Shown: positions 27,379-38,389, counted from the first letter of the stretch. The stretch is DNA of 64,000 nt from Mesorhizobium sp. B2-1-8 (GCF_006442545.2 NZ_CP083952.1:4069501-4133500); one strand, 5' to 3'. Made by a program: numbers and translations. Notes: a model not told the origin generated them from the sequence alone.

Positions 27379-27994
27379 CGAGGATACCGGCGTCAAATAC
27401 GACTGCCCTGCGGCGTCGCGGTGTAGTCCATCCGGTACTGACTCTTGCGATCGTCTGCCGATCCGAATCACGATCCCGCCCAAACCTTTTTTGTTTTGTT
27501 ACGGATGGTAACACCAATTGATCATTTTCTCTTAATTTTAAACCCGGCCGACCGGATTGCCGCCGCGGCCGTTGCCCCGAGGCAACAGATCGATGGTTGG
27601 ATTGCCATCGAAACGACTGACAAAGATCCGGAAATTTCTATTGATTTCAGTCTGTTGGAACCCACGAACCTTGCTGCGGTCCACCTTCCCCAAGGGAAGC
27701 TTCGTACACGGCTTTGTGAATCAAAAAACGTTTGGGCTGGCGGATTTTCTTATTGAGCACAGACCAAAACTCCGGAAAGCACGCCGTTCTTGACGTCTGA
27801 TTCCTTGACGTCGTCGTCCTTGCCGGAGCGACGTCGCCAGGTGGCGCTACGGAAACAGTTTGGCGTGCAAGATCATTCTCCGTCGACCAAGGAGTCGACC
27901 TGCACCGGCGCCCAACGGCCACGGATTTTCGTCAGCAAGGCTGGAATGATAGTGAGACAGCGTCCGCTCATGTTGTCGGCGGAGGAAGCTGGCC
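27379..27994. other. Gene-free stretch between the fused ABC transporter and FrnE genes
   Basis: No reading frame here has codon bias, a ribosome site or a family match. The part at 27484-27545 is clearly richer in A and T and contains the perfect palindrome TGTTAC-N5-GTAACA (27497-27513), a possible operator just upstream of the ABC transporter. Short overlapping frames at 27497-27793 were considered but look random. Confidence 0.5.
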
Positions 27995-28675
27995 TCAGCC
28001 GGCCTTCTCCAACTCCCCACGCGCCTTGGCGGCCGCGACCTGACGGATCGCATCAGCCAACGTGTCCGCGTCCTGCGCGCCCATCACGGCATATTTCCCC
28101 TCGAGCAGGAAGCACGGCACGCCTGTGATCCCCATGCGCGAAGCGGTGGCGATTTCCGTTCGAACCGCCTCGACATCGGCATCGCTCGGCAAGAGCGTTT
28201 CAACGACCGAGGCGTCCATGCCGGCCTCGCGGGCAGCTTCGACCAGCACGGTGTGGTCGCCGATGTTGACGCCTTCCTCGAAATTCAGCTGGAACAGGCG
28301 GCGCACCAGCCGGTTCTGAACGTCCTCGCCGGCGGCACCGGCCCAGCGTATCAACCGATGCGCGTCGAGCGTATTCGGCGCCACCTTGATGGCGTCGAAG
28401 GCAAAGGAAATGCCCTCGGCCTCGCCAAGTGGTTCGATGCGGGCATGAATTTCGCGAATGCGCTCGTCGCTGCCGAACTTGGCCAGCATGTATTCGCGGC
28501 GGTCCTTGCCTTGCGGCGGAATGGTCGGATCGAGCTGGAACGGCCGCCAGCGTATATGCACTTCGACATCTCCGGCCGCGGCGACCGCCTTGTCCAGCCG
28601 TTTCTGACCGATGAAGCACCACGGGCAGACGACGTCCGACACCACATCGACGGTTATGGCGTTCGCTTCGCTCAT
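27995..28675 (-). CDS. DsbA family oxidoreductase (FrnE-like)
   Basis: The product has 226 residues. The thioredoxin-fold active site is CPWC (C17-C20) in VVCPWCFIGQKRLD, and the cis-Pro loop is GVPCFLLEGKYAV (about 177-189). An insert of helices separates them, as in FrnE and 2-hydroxychromene-2-carboxylate isomerases. There is no signal peptide, so it acts in the cytoplasm, probably in thiol-disulfide exchange or glutathione-dependent isomerisation. The start 28675 has ggagat upstream. It follows the yejA-like gene by 16 bases and is probably cotranscribed. Confidence 0.9.
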   Translation of the reverse strand: MSEANAITVDVVSDVVCPWCFIGQKRLDKAVAAAGDVEVHIRWRPFQLDPTIPPQGKDRREYMLAKFGSDERIREIHARIEPLGEAEGISFAFDAIKVAPNTLDAHRLIRWAGAAGEDVQNRLVRRLFQLNFEEGVNIGDHTVLVEAAREAGMDASVVETLLPSDADVEAVRTEIATASRMGITGVPCFLLEGKYAVMGAQDADTLADAIRQVAAAKARGELEKAG

Positions 28676-28691
28676 CTCTATCTCCGGATTT

Positions 28692-30512
28692 TCAGTTCGG
28701 TTTGCGCCACCAGGTCGGCAGCTGGTAACCGAATATGGGCGTCTTTCGCGGATGTTCCAGATAATTCCAGTAAGCAAGCCACTGCTGCGTGTTGTACTGC
28801 ATCGGCACCATGTAATGGCCGGAGATCAGCAGCCGGTCGAGAACGCGAACCGCCGCGACGTAATCCTCCTTCGAACGGGCTCGCAGCATTGCGTCGATGG
28901 CCGCATCTATCGCCGGATCGGCAACGCCGGCGAGATTGAACGATCCCTCGGTCCTGGCCGCGGCGGACGACCAGCGCCCGATCTGCTCGATGCCAGGGGA
29001 CAACGAATTGTTGAAGCCGCTGGAGCCGATCAGCACCTCGAAATCGAAACGCTGCTTGCGCGACTGGATCTGGTCGCCGTCCAGGCTGCGAATGCTGACA
29101 TTGATGCCGATCTTCTCCAACGTGCGCTGATAGATGCCGGCCAAACGCTCTTCGTCCTGCGAGGCGGTCAGGATCTCAAAGCCGAAAGGTTTACCGTCGG
29201 GATCGAGCATCGTGCCATCGTTCACGTGGTAGCCGATGCTTTTCAGAAGATCGAAGGCGGTCTTCAGCACCTTGCGGTCCTGGCCCGAACCGTCCGTCAC
29301 CGGCGGTTTCCAGGTGCCGTCCATGACGTCGGCCGGCACGCGGCCGGGGTAGGGCGCCAAAAGTGCCTTTTCCCTGTCGTCAGCCGGATGGCCGAGCGCG
29401 GAAAGCTCGGAATTCTGCCAATAGCTCATCGTGCGGGTGTACTTGCCGCCGAACAGATTCTTGTTGGCCCATTCGAAATCGTAAAGCATGCCGAGTGCGC
29501 GCCGAACCACCGGGTTGGAAAACTTCGGCAGCCTCGTGTTGAACAGAAAACCGGTCACGACGGGCGGAATGCCGGTGTCGAAGGTTTCAGAAACCACGTC
29601 GCCCCTATGGAAGGCGGGAAAGTCGAGATCGCGCTCGCGTTTCACCGGATCGCCGTCGTCGTCGATGGCGCAAAGGCCCTTCTTGAAGGCTTCGAGCTTG
29701 GCGTTGGCGTTGAGAAAATACTCGATGGTGATCTGGTCGTAATTGTCGAAACCGCGCTTGGCGGGAACGTCCTTGCCCCAGTAGTCGGGGTTGCGCTTGA
29801 AGACGATGCGCTGGCCAGGCGCCACCTGCGCGATCCTGTAGGGACCGCTGCCGATCAACGGCTTCAGCGTCGTCTTGTCGAAAGTATCTATGTCGAAAGC
29901 GTGCTTGGGGATGATCGGCGTCAGCGCGATGATCAGCGGAAACTCACGATCGGCCTTGTCGTTGAAGGTGAAGCGCACGCTATGGTCGCCGGTCTTTTCG
30001 AGCTTGGCGATCCTGGCCATGCGATCGCTGTAGGGTGGCCGGCCTTTCTGCGTATAGGCATCGTAAGTGAACAGCACGTCTTCCGGCGTCACCGGCTGAC
30101 CATCCGACCATTTGGCATTCGGGTTGAGATGGAATTCGATGCTCTTGCGCTCGGGGTCCATGTCGGCGGTGTCTGCCAGAAGTCCGTAGAGGGTAAAAGC
30201 CTCGTCGGCACTGCGCTGCATCAGCGGCTCGAAGACTAGATTGCCGAAGATCGTGTCCATCATGCCGCGCGCCGTCGTGCGCAGGCTTTTGAGGATGAAA
30301 GGGTTCAGATTGTCGAAGCTGCCGACGACGCAATAGGTGATGCTTCCGCCCTTCGGCGCGTCGGGATTGACGTAGTCGAAATGGGCATAGTCGGGCGGCA
30401 GGGCCGGTTCGCCCTGCATCGCGATCGCGTATTTCGGTTCCGACAGCGCCGGTGACGACGACAGGGTGAAAAACGATATTGCGGTGACCAGCCAAACAAG
30501 AACGCGGCCCAT
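28692..30512 (-). CDS. Peptide ABC transporter periplasmic binding protein (YejA-like)
   Basis: The product has 606 residues with a signal peptide (about 1-24, ending ALS) and a family 5 solute-binding domain: GGSITYCVVGSFDNLNPFIL, KWSDGQPVTPEDVLFTYDAY and LIGSGPYRIAQVAPGQRI mark the family. Length and details fit YejA, which binds oligopeptides, microcin C-type antibiotics or, in rhizobia, host peptides. No permease or ATPase genes are adjacent, so the partner transporter is elsewhere or this is an orphan. A clear aaggag precedes ATG 30512. Confidence 0.88.
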   Translation of the reverse strand: MGRVLVWLVTAISFFTLSSSPALSEPKYAIAMQGEPALPPDYAHFDYVNPDAPKGGSITYCVVGSFDNLNPFILKSLRTTARGMMDTIFGNLVFEPLMQRSADEAFTLYGLLADTADMDPERKSIEFHLNPNAKWSDGQPVTPEDVLFTYDAYTQKGRPPYSDRMARIAKLEKTGDHSVRFTFNDKADREFPLIIALTPIIPKHAFDIDTFDKTTLKPLIGSGPYRIAQVAPGQRIVFKRNPDYWGKDVPAKRGFDNYDQITIEYFLNANAKLEAFKKGLCAIDDDGDPVKRERDLDFPAFHRGDVVSETFDTGIPPVVTGFLFNTRLPKFSNPVVRRALGMLYDFEWANKNLFGGKYTRTMSYWQNSELSALGHPADDREKALLAPYPGRVPADVMDGTWKPPVTDGSGQDRKVLKTAFDLLKSIGYHVNDGTMLDPDGKPFGFEILTASQDEERLAGIYQRTLEKIGINVSIRSLDGDQIQSRKQRFDFEVLIGSSGFNNSLSPGIEQIGRWSSAAARTEGSFNLAGVADPAIDAAIDAMLRARSKEDYVAAVRVLDRLLISGHYMVPMQYNTQQWLAYWNYLEHPRKTPIFGYQLPTWWRKPN

Positions 30513-30744
30513 GACCGTCTCCTTAACAGGTCGGCTTGATGATTCGGTCCGCACCCTAGCATGCGGCAACTGCGTGGCGGCCAATGGCGTCATCAAGAAA
30601 TACAAGTGGGCGGGCTGGATTCGACACCGCTTGCAGTGTAACACGCCGTCCGAAGTCATTCTGTTGCCTCATTTTGGCAACAGGTAGGCGGACCACAGGG
30701 CACGAAGAAGCCGGTCCCGGGATCATTGAGAGGAAGTGCACGAC

Positions 30745-31374
30745 ATGACGAGCCTGAACAGCAACGCGTACCGCCTGTCGGTCATGGCCGCAGGCGTGGT
30801 TGGCTTTCTCTGCGCAGGACTTCCGTCTGCTTCCGCGCAGCAGCAGCCGCAGATTCCGCAGGGCTGGTTCAAGGCCTGCACCAAGCAGGAAGACGTCGAC
30901 ATCTGCAACGTCCAGAACATCGTCACAGCTGGCAACGGCCAGCTCGTCACCGGTGTCAGCCTGATCGAGCTCAAGGGCAAGGTGAACCGCAAGGTGTTCC
31001 AGGTGACGGTCCCGACCGGCCGCCTCGTGCCTCCCGGCATCGGCCTGCAAATCGACGCCGGCAAAGCGCAGAAGCTCGACTATGTCATCTGCTTCCCGGA
31101 TCGTTGCGTGGCCGAAGTGCCGCTGACGGACCAGCTCGTCGCTTCCTTCAAGAAGGGTCAGGGGATCACGCTGACCTCGATCAATTTCCAGAACCAGGCC
31201 AATCCGATCAAGATCGCGCTGCAGGGTTTCAGCGGCGCCTATGACGGCCCCCCACTGCAGCAGTCGGACATCGAGGACCGGCAGAAGAAGCTTCAGGACT
31301 TCGTCGCCAAGAACAACCAGGACTTCGCCAAGAAGCTCAAGGACGAGCAGGACAAGGCGAAGACCGCCAATTGA
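30745..31374 (+). CDS. Invasion-associated locus B (IalB) family protein
   Basis: The product has 209 residues: a signal peptide (about 1-31) and the IalB domain, with WFKACTKQEDVDICNVQN and YVICFPDRCVAEVPL giving four cysteines placed as in the family. IalB of Bartonella promotes erythrocyte invasion, but homologues are widespread in free-living Rhizobiales with no proven role. The C-terminal 35 residues are Lys/Asp/Gln-rich and probably helical. The start 30745 has aggaag eight bases upstream; a GTG at 30736 is possible. A terminator follows. Confidence 0.9.
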   Translation: MTSLNSNAYRLSVMAAGVVGFLCAGLPSASAQQQPQIPQGWFKACTKQEDVDICNVQNIVTAGNGQLVTGVSLIELKGKVNRKVFQVTVPTGRLVPPGIGLQIDAGKAQKLDYVICFPDRCVAEVPLTDQLVASFKKGQGITLTSINFQNQANPIKIALQGFSGAYDGPPLQQSDIEDRQKKLQDFVAKNNQDFAKKLKDEQDKAKTAN

Positions 31375-31400
31375 TCCGCCATCGGGTCATTATCGGGTCA

Positions 31401-31429
31401 AAAAAAGCGGGGTCATGCCCCGCTTTTTT
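31401..31429. terminator. Bidirectional rho-independent terminator
   Basis: GCGGGG/CCCCGC arms with a five-base loop are flanked by six A on the left and six T on the right. It can stop both the IalB transcript (plus) and hspQ (minus). Confidence 0.9.
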
Positions 31430-31459
31430 CATGTCTGGTCGTTCCCGGTAGGCCGGAAG

Positions 31460-31783
31460 TCAGTGCCTGGACTGCCGTTTCGGCGCGTAGCGCCCATCCG
31501 GCTTCTTGTCGAACATTTCCTTGATTTGCGGATGGCGGACGGGTTCTCCCGACTGATCCTCGAGCAGATTCTGCTCTGAGACATAGGCGATGTATTCGGT
31601 TTCCGAATTCTCAGCGAGCAGGTGGTAGAACGGCTGGTCCTTGCGTGGCCGTACGTCGGCGGGGATGGCTTCGTACCATTCGTCGGTGTTGGCGAATTGC
31701 GGATCGACGTCGAAAATGATGCCTCGGAACGGGAACAGCCGGTGGCGAACCACCTGTCCGATCGCGAATTTGGCCGTTTTCAT
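31460..31783 (-). CDS. hspQ: Heat shock protein HspQ
   Basis: The product has 107 residues and matches HspQ/YccV along its whole length: KFAIGQVVRHRLFPFRGIIF, RPRKDQPFYHLLAE and AYVSEQNLLEDQSG are conserved. In E. coli HspQ binds hemimethylated DNA and acts as a specificity-enhancing factor of Lon protease. The start 31783 begins the conserved N-terminus; upstream codons to 31834 do not. It follows the ubiquinone hydroxylase gene by 147 bases. Confidence 0.92.
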   Translation of the reverse strand: MKTAKFAIGQVVRHRLFPFRGIIFDVDPQFANTDEWYEAIPADVRPRKDQPFYHLLAENSETEYIAYVSEQNLLEDQSGEPVRHPQIKEMFDKKPDGRYAPKRQSRH

Positions 31784-31930
31784 CGTACTCACCACTGAAT
31801 TCCTTGACTTTATTTGGCGCAGACTCCGCATCAATTCAATCCCGAGCGTCCGAGCGCCTTCAAAATAGGCGGAATGCGCAACAAAGGTTTTGATGAACGT
31901 CGCGATACCGCGGCACAGCCCGCAAAATCG

Positions 31931-33145
31931 CTACCGCTGCCGCGTCGGCTTCCGCAGGCCGCCCGCAAGCGCCGCGAAGCCGCTGCCCGGACGCAGCCCT
32001 TCGCGCATGAAAAAGGCGCGAAGCGGTGCAAAACCACCAAGCACGCCGAGACCGACGCCACGCGCCATCTGCGCCGGCAACATATCGGAAAGGAGCGACA
32101 CATTGAGCAGATTGACCGCGCTACTCCGCGCGAGGATGTCAGGCCGGCGTTTGAAATCGTAGGCCGCGAGGGCCTTGGAAGCGCCGGGGTCTCCGCGATT
32201 TTCCGCTGCGATTCCAACCAGGTCGTCGATATCCCTGATGCCTAGGTTGAGGCCTTGCGCGCCAATCGGCGGGAATACGTGCGCCGCTTCGCCGACAAGC
32301 GCCACCCGTCGCGCCGCGAAACGCAGAGGGGTCACCGTCGATAATGGATAAATCTGGCGGCCCGGCTCCACGGTTACCCGGCCCAGCATCGACTGCATCT
32401 GTTTTTCGATCCGCAAAGACAGCGTTGCGTCGTCCAACGCGGCAAGCTCCTTGGCAGTCTCGGGTTTGACCACCCAGACAAGGCTGGAGCGATTGCCCGG
32501 CAGCGGAACCTGCGTGAACGGGCCGGTCTCGGTATGGAACTCCGTAGAGGTGAAGCCATGCTCGCGGCTATGGCCAAAATTGAGGACGAGCGCCGCCTGA
32601 GGGTAGGCGCGCGCCGCCGTCGAGATGCCCGCCGCCTCGCGCGCCGGCGACAGGCGGCCGTCGGCAGCGACCGCAAGCGATGCATCGATCTCGCTGCCGT
32701 CGGCCAGCGTGGCATGAGCCTTGGCGGCGCCGAGATTCCAGGTCTTCACCATCGATCTGCGCCATTCGATCCCGGAATGCGCGGCCACCTTGCCGGCGAG
32801 CGCTGGCCCGAAGACGCTGTTGGGCAGGTTCAGGCCGAACTGTTCCTCGTCGATTTCGCCGGCGCGGAAAGTGACGACGGGGCTGCGGATCAGCCGGCCG
32901 GTCGCATCGACAATGCGCATCACCTTCAACGGTGCGGCCTGGGGCCTGATGTCCTGGAGCACGCCCAGCCGTTCGAGCACCTTCAGGGCAGGTGTCATGA
33001 GCGCCGTGGTGCGGCCATCGGGAGCCGAAACCTCAGGCCCGGCGATCGTCACCGGAAAGCCGGCATCGGCGAAGGCAAGCGCAGCGATCAATCCCGCCGG
33101 CCCCGTGCCTGCGATCAGTATCCGCGCTGTTTCCTGATGCTCCAA
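31931..33145 (-). CDS. UbiH/UbiF family FAD-dependent ubiquinone hydroxylase
   Basis: The product has 404 residues. FAD is bound by GTGPAG (13-18) and the second FAD motif is LVGEAAHVFPPIGAQGLNLG (about 287-306), where the usual GDAAH reads GEAAH. The family hydroxylates the ring of ubiquinone precursors at the membrane. Which position it hydroxylates cannot be told, because rhizobia use a reduced set of such enzymes with broad regioselectivity. It is divergent to the DUF2182 gene. Confidence 0.87.
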   Translation of the reverse strand: MEHQETARILIAGTGPAGLIAALAFADAGFPVTIAGPEVSAPDGRTTALMTPALKVLERLGVLQDIRPQAAPLKVMRIVDATGRLIRSPVVTFRAGEIDEEQFGLNLPNSVFGPALAGKVAAHSGIEWRRSMVKTWNLGAAKAHATLADGSEIDASLAVAADGRLSPAREAAGISTAARAYPQAALVLNFGHSREHGFTSTEFHTETGPFTQVPLPGNRSSLVWVVKPETAKELAALDDATLSLRIEKQMQSMLGRVTVEPGRQIYPLSTVTPLRFAARRVALVGEAAHVFPPIGAQGLNLGIRDIDDLVGIAAENRGDPGASKALAAYDFKRRPDILARSSAVNLLNVSLLSDMLPAQMARGVGLGVLGGFAPLRAFFMREGLRPGSGFAALAGGLRKPTRQR

Positions 33146-33216
33146 GGTCGGCTTCCAGCTTGCTGCGCGAGGCGGCCATCAGACCTGCCAGTCGAGAGAC
33201 GCATATAGGGCAGATC

Positions 33217-34146
33217 ATGCGACTTGATCAACGCGGCGATTCGGCCCATTCGAGTGTCATGACCGGCCAGCAGGATGATTTCAGCCACCTCGATCGCGCC
33301 GGCCGCGCCACGGCAAACGTCGCACGCAACCCACGCTTGACGATCAACGTCGTCGTCGGTGCAAGCATCGCGATGGCCTGGCTGCTGCTTGCCGCGATGG
33401 CGATTCGTAGCGCCGAAGCCCAGATCGGCGCGCCAGGCGACGCTTTGTTGCGTAACTTGCCGCGACTGCCGTTACCGGCCGTCCTCGAACGGTTCTTCGC
33501 GCTCTGCCTTTCCCCGGCGCCGCTGGACGCAAGCATCGGGCCGCGTACCCTGGCGCTCATCCTCATGTGGTTTCTCATGGCCATCGCCGCGATGCTGCCA
33601 TCCGCGGCGCCAATGATCCGAATTTATTGCGAGATCGCCGATACAGCGCGGATCAAGGGGGAGCCGGTCGTCCATCCGCTGGTGCTGTTTGCCGGCTATA
33701 TCTGCGTCTGGCTTGCCGCCTCGATGCTGTTTGCGGCACTGACACTTGCCGTCCACGCATTCGCCGCCTCCGGGGGAATATTCGATCCGGTGCTTGGGGT
33801 TGCCGGTGGGCTCGCCTTGCTGGTTGCCGGCCTCTACCAGTTCAGCGGCCTCAAGGAGGCCTGTCTGACGAAATGCCGGAACCCGTTCTCGATCCTGTTT
33901 TCGAGCTGGAGCGCGAGAGCCATCCGCGTCTTCCGGCTCGGCGTCGCGCAAGGCATCTGGTGCCTGGGATGCTGCTGGGCATTGATGCTGGTGATGTTCG
34001 CAGTCGGCGTGATGAATGTCTTCTGGATGGCGCTGATCGGCATGTTCACCCTGATTGAAAAACAGGCGACGGGTAGTCTTCCAACCCGGCTGGCTGGTGC
34101 GATACTGCTTGTCTGGGCAGCCGCGCTGCTAGTAGTCTCGCTATGA
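33217..34146 (+). CDS. DUF2182 membrane protein (predicted metal-binding)
   Basis: Counting from ATG 33217 the product has 309 residues with about seven hydrophobic segments. It contains the family signature YQFSGLKEACLTKCRNP (about 208-224), with two cysteines that suggest metal binding, and a later Cys pair in IWCLGCCWAL. The function of DUF2182 is unproven; it is often next to DUF1326, as here. An alternative ATG at 33259 would give 295 residues. The stop overlaps an ATG of the DUF1326 frame (atga), so expression is probably coupled. Confidence 0.82.
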   Translation: MRLDQRGDSAHSSVMTGQQDDFSHLDRAGRATANVARNPRLTINVVVGASIAMAWLLLAAMAIRSAEAQIGAPGDALLRNLPRLPLPAVLERFFALCLSPAPLDASIGPRTLALILMWFLMAIAAMLPSAAPMIRIYCEIADTARIKGEPVVHPLVLFAGYICVWLAASMLFAALTLAVHAFAASGGIFDPVLGVAGGLALLVAGLYQFSGLKEACLTKCRNPFSILFSSWSARAIRVFRLGVAQGIWCLGCCWALMLVMFAVGVMNVFWMALIGMFTLIEKQATGSLPTRLAGAILLVWAAALLVVSL

Positions 34147-34160
34147 GTGGGGGAAGTTCG

Positions 34161-34775
34161 ATGGCAGATCAGAGCTGGGCAATGAAAGGAGAGCTCGTAC
34201 TCTCCTGCAATTGCACGGTTTTTTGCCCTTGCGTGCTGTCGCTTGGCAGTCATCCTCCGACCGAGGGCTATTGCCAGACCTGGGCGGGTTTTCGTATCGA
34301 CGCCGGCCATTTCGGCGAGGTCGACCTCTCCGGCCTCAATCTTGGGCTGATCATGGAAATCCCCGGCTACATGAGCCGCGGCAACTGGACCGCGGGCCTG
34401 TTCATCGACATCAGGGCCTCGGTCTACGCGGTCAAGGCTTTGACCAAGATCTTTACCGGCAAGGCCGGCGGGACGACGTCGCTGCTCTCGATCCTGGTCG
34501 GCAAATTCCTGGGCGTCGAACAGGTGCCGATAACCTACGAGACGCGGGACAAGACGCGTATTTTCCAGATACCGAAGATCATCGACGGGGCAGTCACGCC
34601 AATCGCGGGCAAGGACCGCGAGAAGGATACGGTGATCACGAATTCCGAATACTGGATCGCGCCGGAGATCATCGTGGCGAGGTCCGACAAGAGCAAGATG
34701 CGGGCCTTTGGCCGCAACTGGAATTTCGGAGGCCGCTCGGCCGAAATCTGCAAGCTGGATTGGCGGGGTCCGTGA
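34161..34775 (+). CDS. DUF1326 protein with N-terminal cysteine cluster
   Basis: The product has 204 residues. Cysteines 16, 18, 22 and 24 form a dense cluster (CNCTVFCPC), with another Cys in GYCQTW, strongly suggesting metal or Fe-S binding; there is no membrane segment. The start at 34161 has ggggga upstream; a second ATG at 34143 overlaps the DUF2182 stop and adds six residues. DUF1326 and DUF2182 genes are repeatedly found together, so they probably work together. The 3' end overlaps pcs by four bases. Confidence 0.85.
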   Translation: MADQSWAMKGELVLSCNCTVFCPCVLSLGSHPPTEGYCQTWAGFRIDAGHFGEVDLSGLNLGLIMEIPGYMSRGNWTAGLFIDIRASVYAVKALTKIFTGKAGGTTSLLSILVGKFLGVEQVPITYETRDKTRIFQIPKIIDGAVTPIAGKDREKDTVITNSEYWIAPEIIVARSDKSKMRAFGRNWNFGGRSAEICKLDWRGP

Positions 34776-35590
34776 GAAAGAACACAAAGGCCCGCAAGAT
34801 CGCCGGGAAGATCACCGACCGGATTCCGCGGCCGAAGAAGAAGGTCACCTGGCCGCAGGCGCGCGCGTTTTCGGTGCATCTGCTGACCGCCTCCGGTTCG
34901 TTCCTGGCTTTCCTGTCACTGGTCGCGGCGAGCGAGGAGCGCTGGACGGCCATGTTCTGGTGGCTCGGACTGGCGCTGTTCGTCGATGGTATCGACGGGC
35001 CGATCGCCCGGAAGCTGGAGGTCAAGGAAATCCTGCCGACCTGGTCCGGCGAACTCCTCGACAACATTATCGACTATGTGACCTATGTGCTGATCCCGGC
35101 CTTCGCGCTCTATCAGCGCGGCTTCATGGGCGAAGGCTTGTCGTTCCTTTCGGCTGCGATCATCGTCGTCTCCAGCGCGATCTACTACGCCGATACCGGC
35201 ATGAAGACGAAGGAGAATTTCTTCAAGGGATTCCCCGTGGTCTGGAACATGGTGGTGTTCACGCTGTTCGTCATCGAACCGGGACAATGGGTTTCCTTCG
35301 CGGTGGTGGTGGTGGCCGGCATTCTGACTTTTGTCCCGATCAACTTCATCCATCCGGTGCGGGTGGAGCGGCTGCGGCCGATCAATCTCGGCATGACGCT
35401 GTTGTGGTGCGCCTTCGGCGCGCTTGCGCTCGCGCAGGCGGCGCTCGCCGCCTTCTATGACCAGATCGGCGTGCTGGGCGAGCAGGTCAGCACGTTCACC
35501 AAGATCGGCATTACCGTTACCGGGCTCTACCTCGCAACCATTGGCGGTCTCATGCAGTTGTTTCCAAACCTCGGCGCCAAAAAGGCCTGA
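34772..35590 (+). CDS. pcs: Phosphatidylcholine synthase
   Basis: The product has 272 residues with about eight membrane helices. The CDP-alcohol phosphotransferase motif is intact: D75-G-x2-A79-R80, then G93, D97 and D101. The segments RAFSVHLLTASGSFLAFL and FPVVWNMVVFTLFV closely match rhizobial Pcs. The enzyme condenses choline directly with CDP-diacylglycerol, a route found in plant- and animal-associated bacteria. The GTG start overlaps the DUF1326 stop (gtga), so it is translationally coupled to it. The basic 25-residue N-terminal extension before the conserved part is longer than in the Sinorhizobium enzyme as I recall it. Confidence 0.95.
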   Translation: MRKNTKARKIAGKITDRIPRPKKKVTWPQARAFSVHLLTASGSFLAFLSLVAASEERWTAMFWWLGLALFVDGIDGPIARKLEVKEILPTWSGELLDNIIDYVTYVLIPAFALYQRGFMGEGLSFLSAAIIVVSSAIYYADTGMKTKENFFKGFPVVWNMVVFTLFVIEPGQWVSFAVVVVAGILTFVPINFIHPVRVERLRPINLGMTLLWCAFGALALAQAALAAFYDQIGVLGEQVSTFTKIGITVTGLYLATIGGLMQLFPNLGAKKA

Positions 35591-35617
35591 CCAGCCGCTC
35601 CTCAAGGAATCCCGTCC

Positions 35618-36595
35618 ATGTCCAAAGCGATCCGCATCCACGCCAATGGCGGCCCGGAAGTCCTGACCTATGAAGACGCCGATCCCGGCCAGCCGGGTTC
35701 GGGACAGATCCTGATCAGGCATACCGCGATCGGTCTCAACTTCATCGATGTCTATCATCGCTCGGGCCTCTATCCGCCGCCCGGCGGGTTTCCGCTCATT
35801 CCGGGCAGCGAAGCCGCCGGCGTGGTGCTGGAAGTCGGCCAGGCCATCGAATGGCTGAAGCCCGGCGACCGGATTGCCTATGCCGTGACGACGGGGGCTT
35901 ATGCGCAAGAGCGCGTCATCGATGCCAGCAAGGTCGTCAAGGTGCCGGACGGCATCAGCGACGAACAGGCCGCCGCCATGATGCTGAAGGGCATGACCGC
36001 GGAATATCTCTTGCGCCGGACCTTCAAGGTGAAGGCAGGCGACACGATCCTGTTTCATGCCGCGGCCGGCGGCGTCGGGCTCATTCTGGGCCAATGGGCG
36101 AAGCATCTCGGGGCGACGGCCATCGGCACCGCCAGCTCTGCCGACAAGATCGAACTGGCCAAGGCACACGGCTTCGCTCATGTCATCAACTACAAGGAAC
36201 AGGATTTCGTCGCCGGCGTGGCCGCAATCACAGGCGGCGGGAAATGCGACGTCGTCTATGACTCGGTCGGTAACGACACATTTCCGGCCTCGCTCGACTG
36301 CCTCAAGCCGCTCGGCATGTTCGTCAGCTTCGGCCAGTCCTCGGGACCCATCCCGCCGTTTTCGATGTCGCTGCTGGCGCAGAAGGGCTCGCTGTTCGCA
36401 ACCAGGCCGACGCTGTTCGTCTACAATGCAAAACGTGAGGACCTCGACGCCTCCGCCGCCGCGCTATTCGAGGTTGTGCTCAGCGGTGCGGTCGAGATCA
36501 AGATCAATCAGCGCTACGCGCTGAAAGACGCGGGCAAGGCACATCAGGATCTCGAGGGACGCAGAACGACAGGCACGACCATCCTGGTTCCCTGA
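35618..36595 (+). CDS. NADPH:quinone oxidoreductase (zeta-crystallin-like)
   Basis: The product has 325 residues, the usual length. It has the MDR fold with an N-terminal GroES-like domain (GLNFIDVYHRSGLYP) and the NADPH-binding AAAGGVGLILGQWAKHLGA (about 147-165). Zinc-ligand cysteines are absent, as expected for quinone reductases. It performs one-electron reduction of quinones with NADPH in the cytoplasm. It begins 27 bases after pcs and may be the last gene of that operon. Confidence 0.92.
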   Translation: MSKAIRIHANGGPEVLTYEDADPGQPGSGQILIRHTAIGLNFIDVYHRSGLYPPPGGFPLIPGSEAAGVVLEVGQAIEWLKPGDRIAYAVTTGAYAQERVIDASKVVKVPDGISDEQAAAMMLKGMTAEYLLRRTFKVKAGDTILFHAAAGGVGLILGQWAKHLGATAIGTASSADKIELAKAHGFAHVINYKEQDFVAGVAAITGGGKCDVVYDSVGNDTFPASLDCLKPLGMFVSFGQSSGPIPPFSMSLLAQKGSLFATRPTLFVYNAKREDLDASAAALFEVVLSGAVEIKINQRYALKDAGKAHQDLEGRRTTGTTILVP

Positions 36596-36823
36596 GGACA
36601 GTTTGCCTTGGTTTTTAGCGTCCTGCCGCAGCGGCGGGCATGGTTTGCACGAAAAGCCGGCCAGCCGTATCCTTATGTGACGAAGGCTAATCTTTACCCT
36701 TGAGTTTTCGCTGAAATTCTTGAAGCTCTTTCAAGTTGGGTGCTGCTTTCGCACGAGAGCCGGCCGCGCATACGATGCTTGCGGGAACACAGAACATGTC
36801 CGGTAATCCGGATGGGAGGCACT

Positions 36824-38385
<1,562 letters not shown>

Positions 38386-38389
<4 letters not shown>

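Noticed and set aside
28611..30239. 542-codon plus-strand frame opposite the YejA-like gene
   Set aside because: It mirrors the codon pattern of the YejA-like gene; the real protein on the minus strand has a signal peptide and a full solute-binding domain.
36596..36823. Possible purine riboswitch before the nucleoside-type ABC operon
   Set aside because: None of the conserved core elements of the purine aptamer was seen in the 228-base leader.
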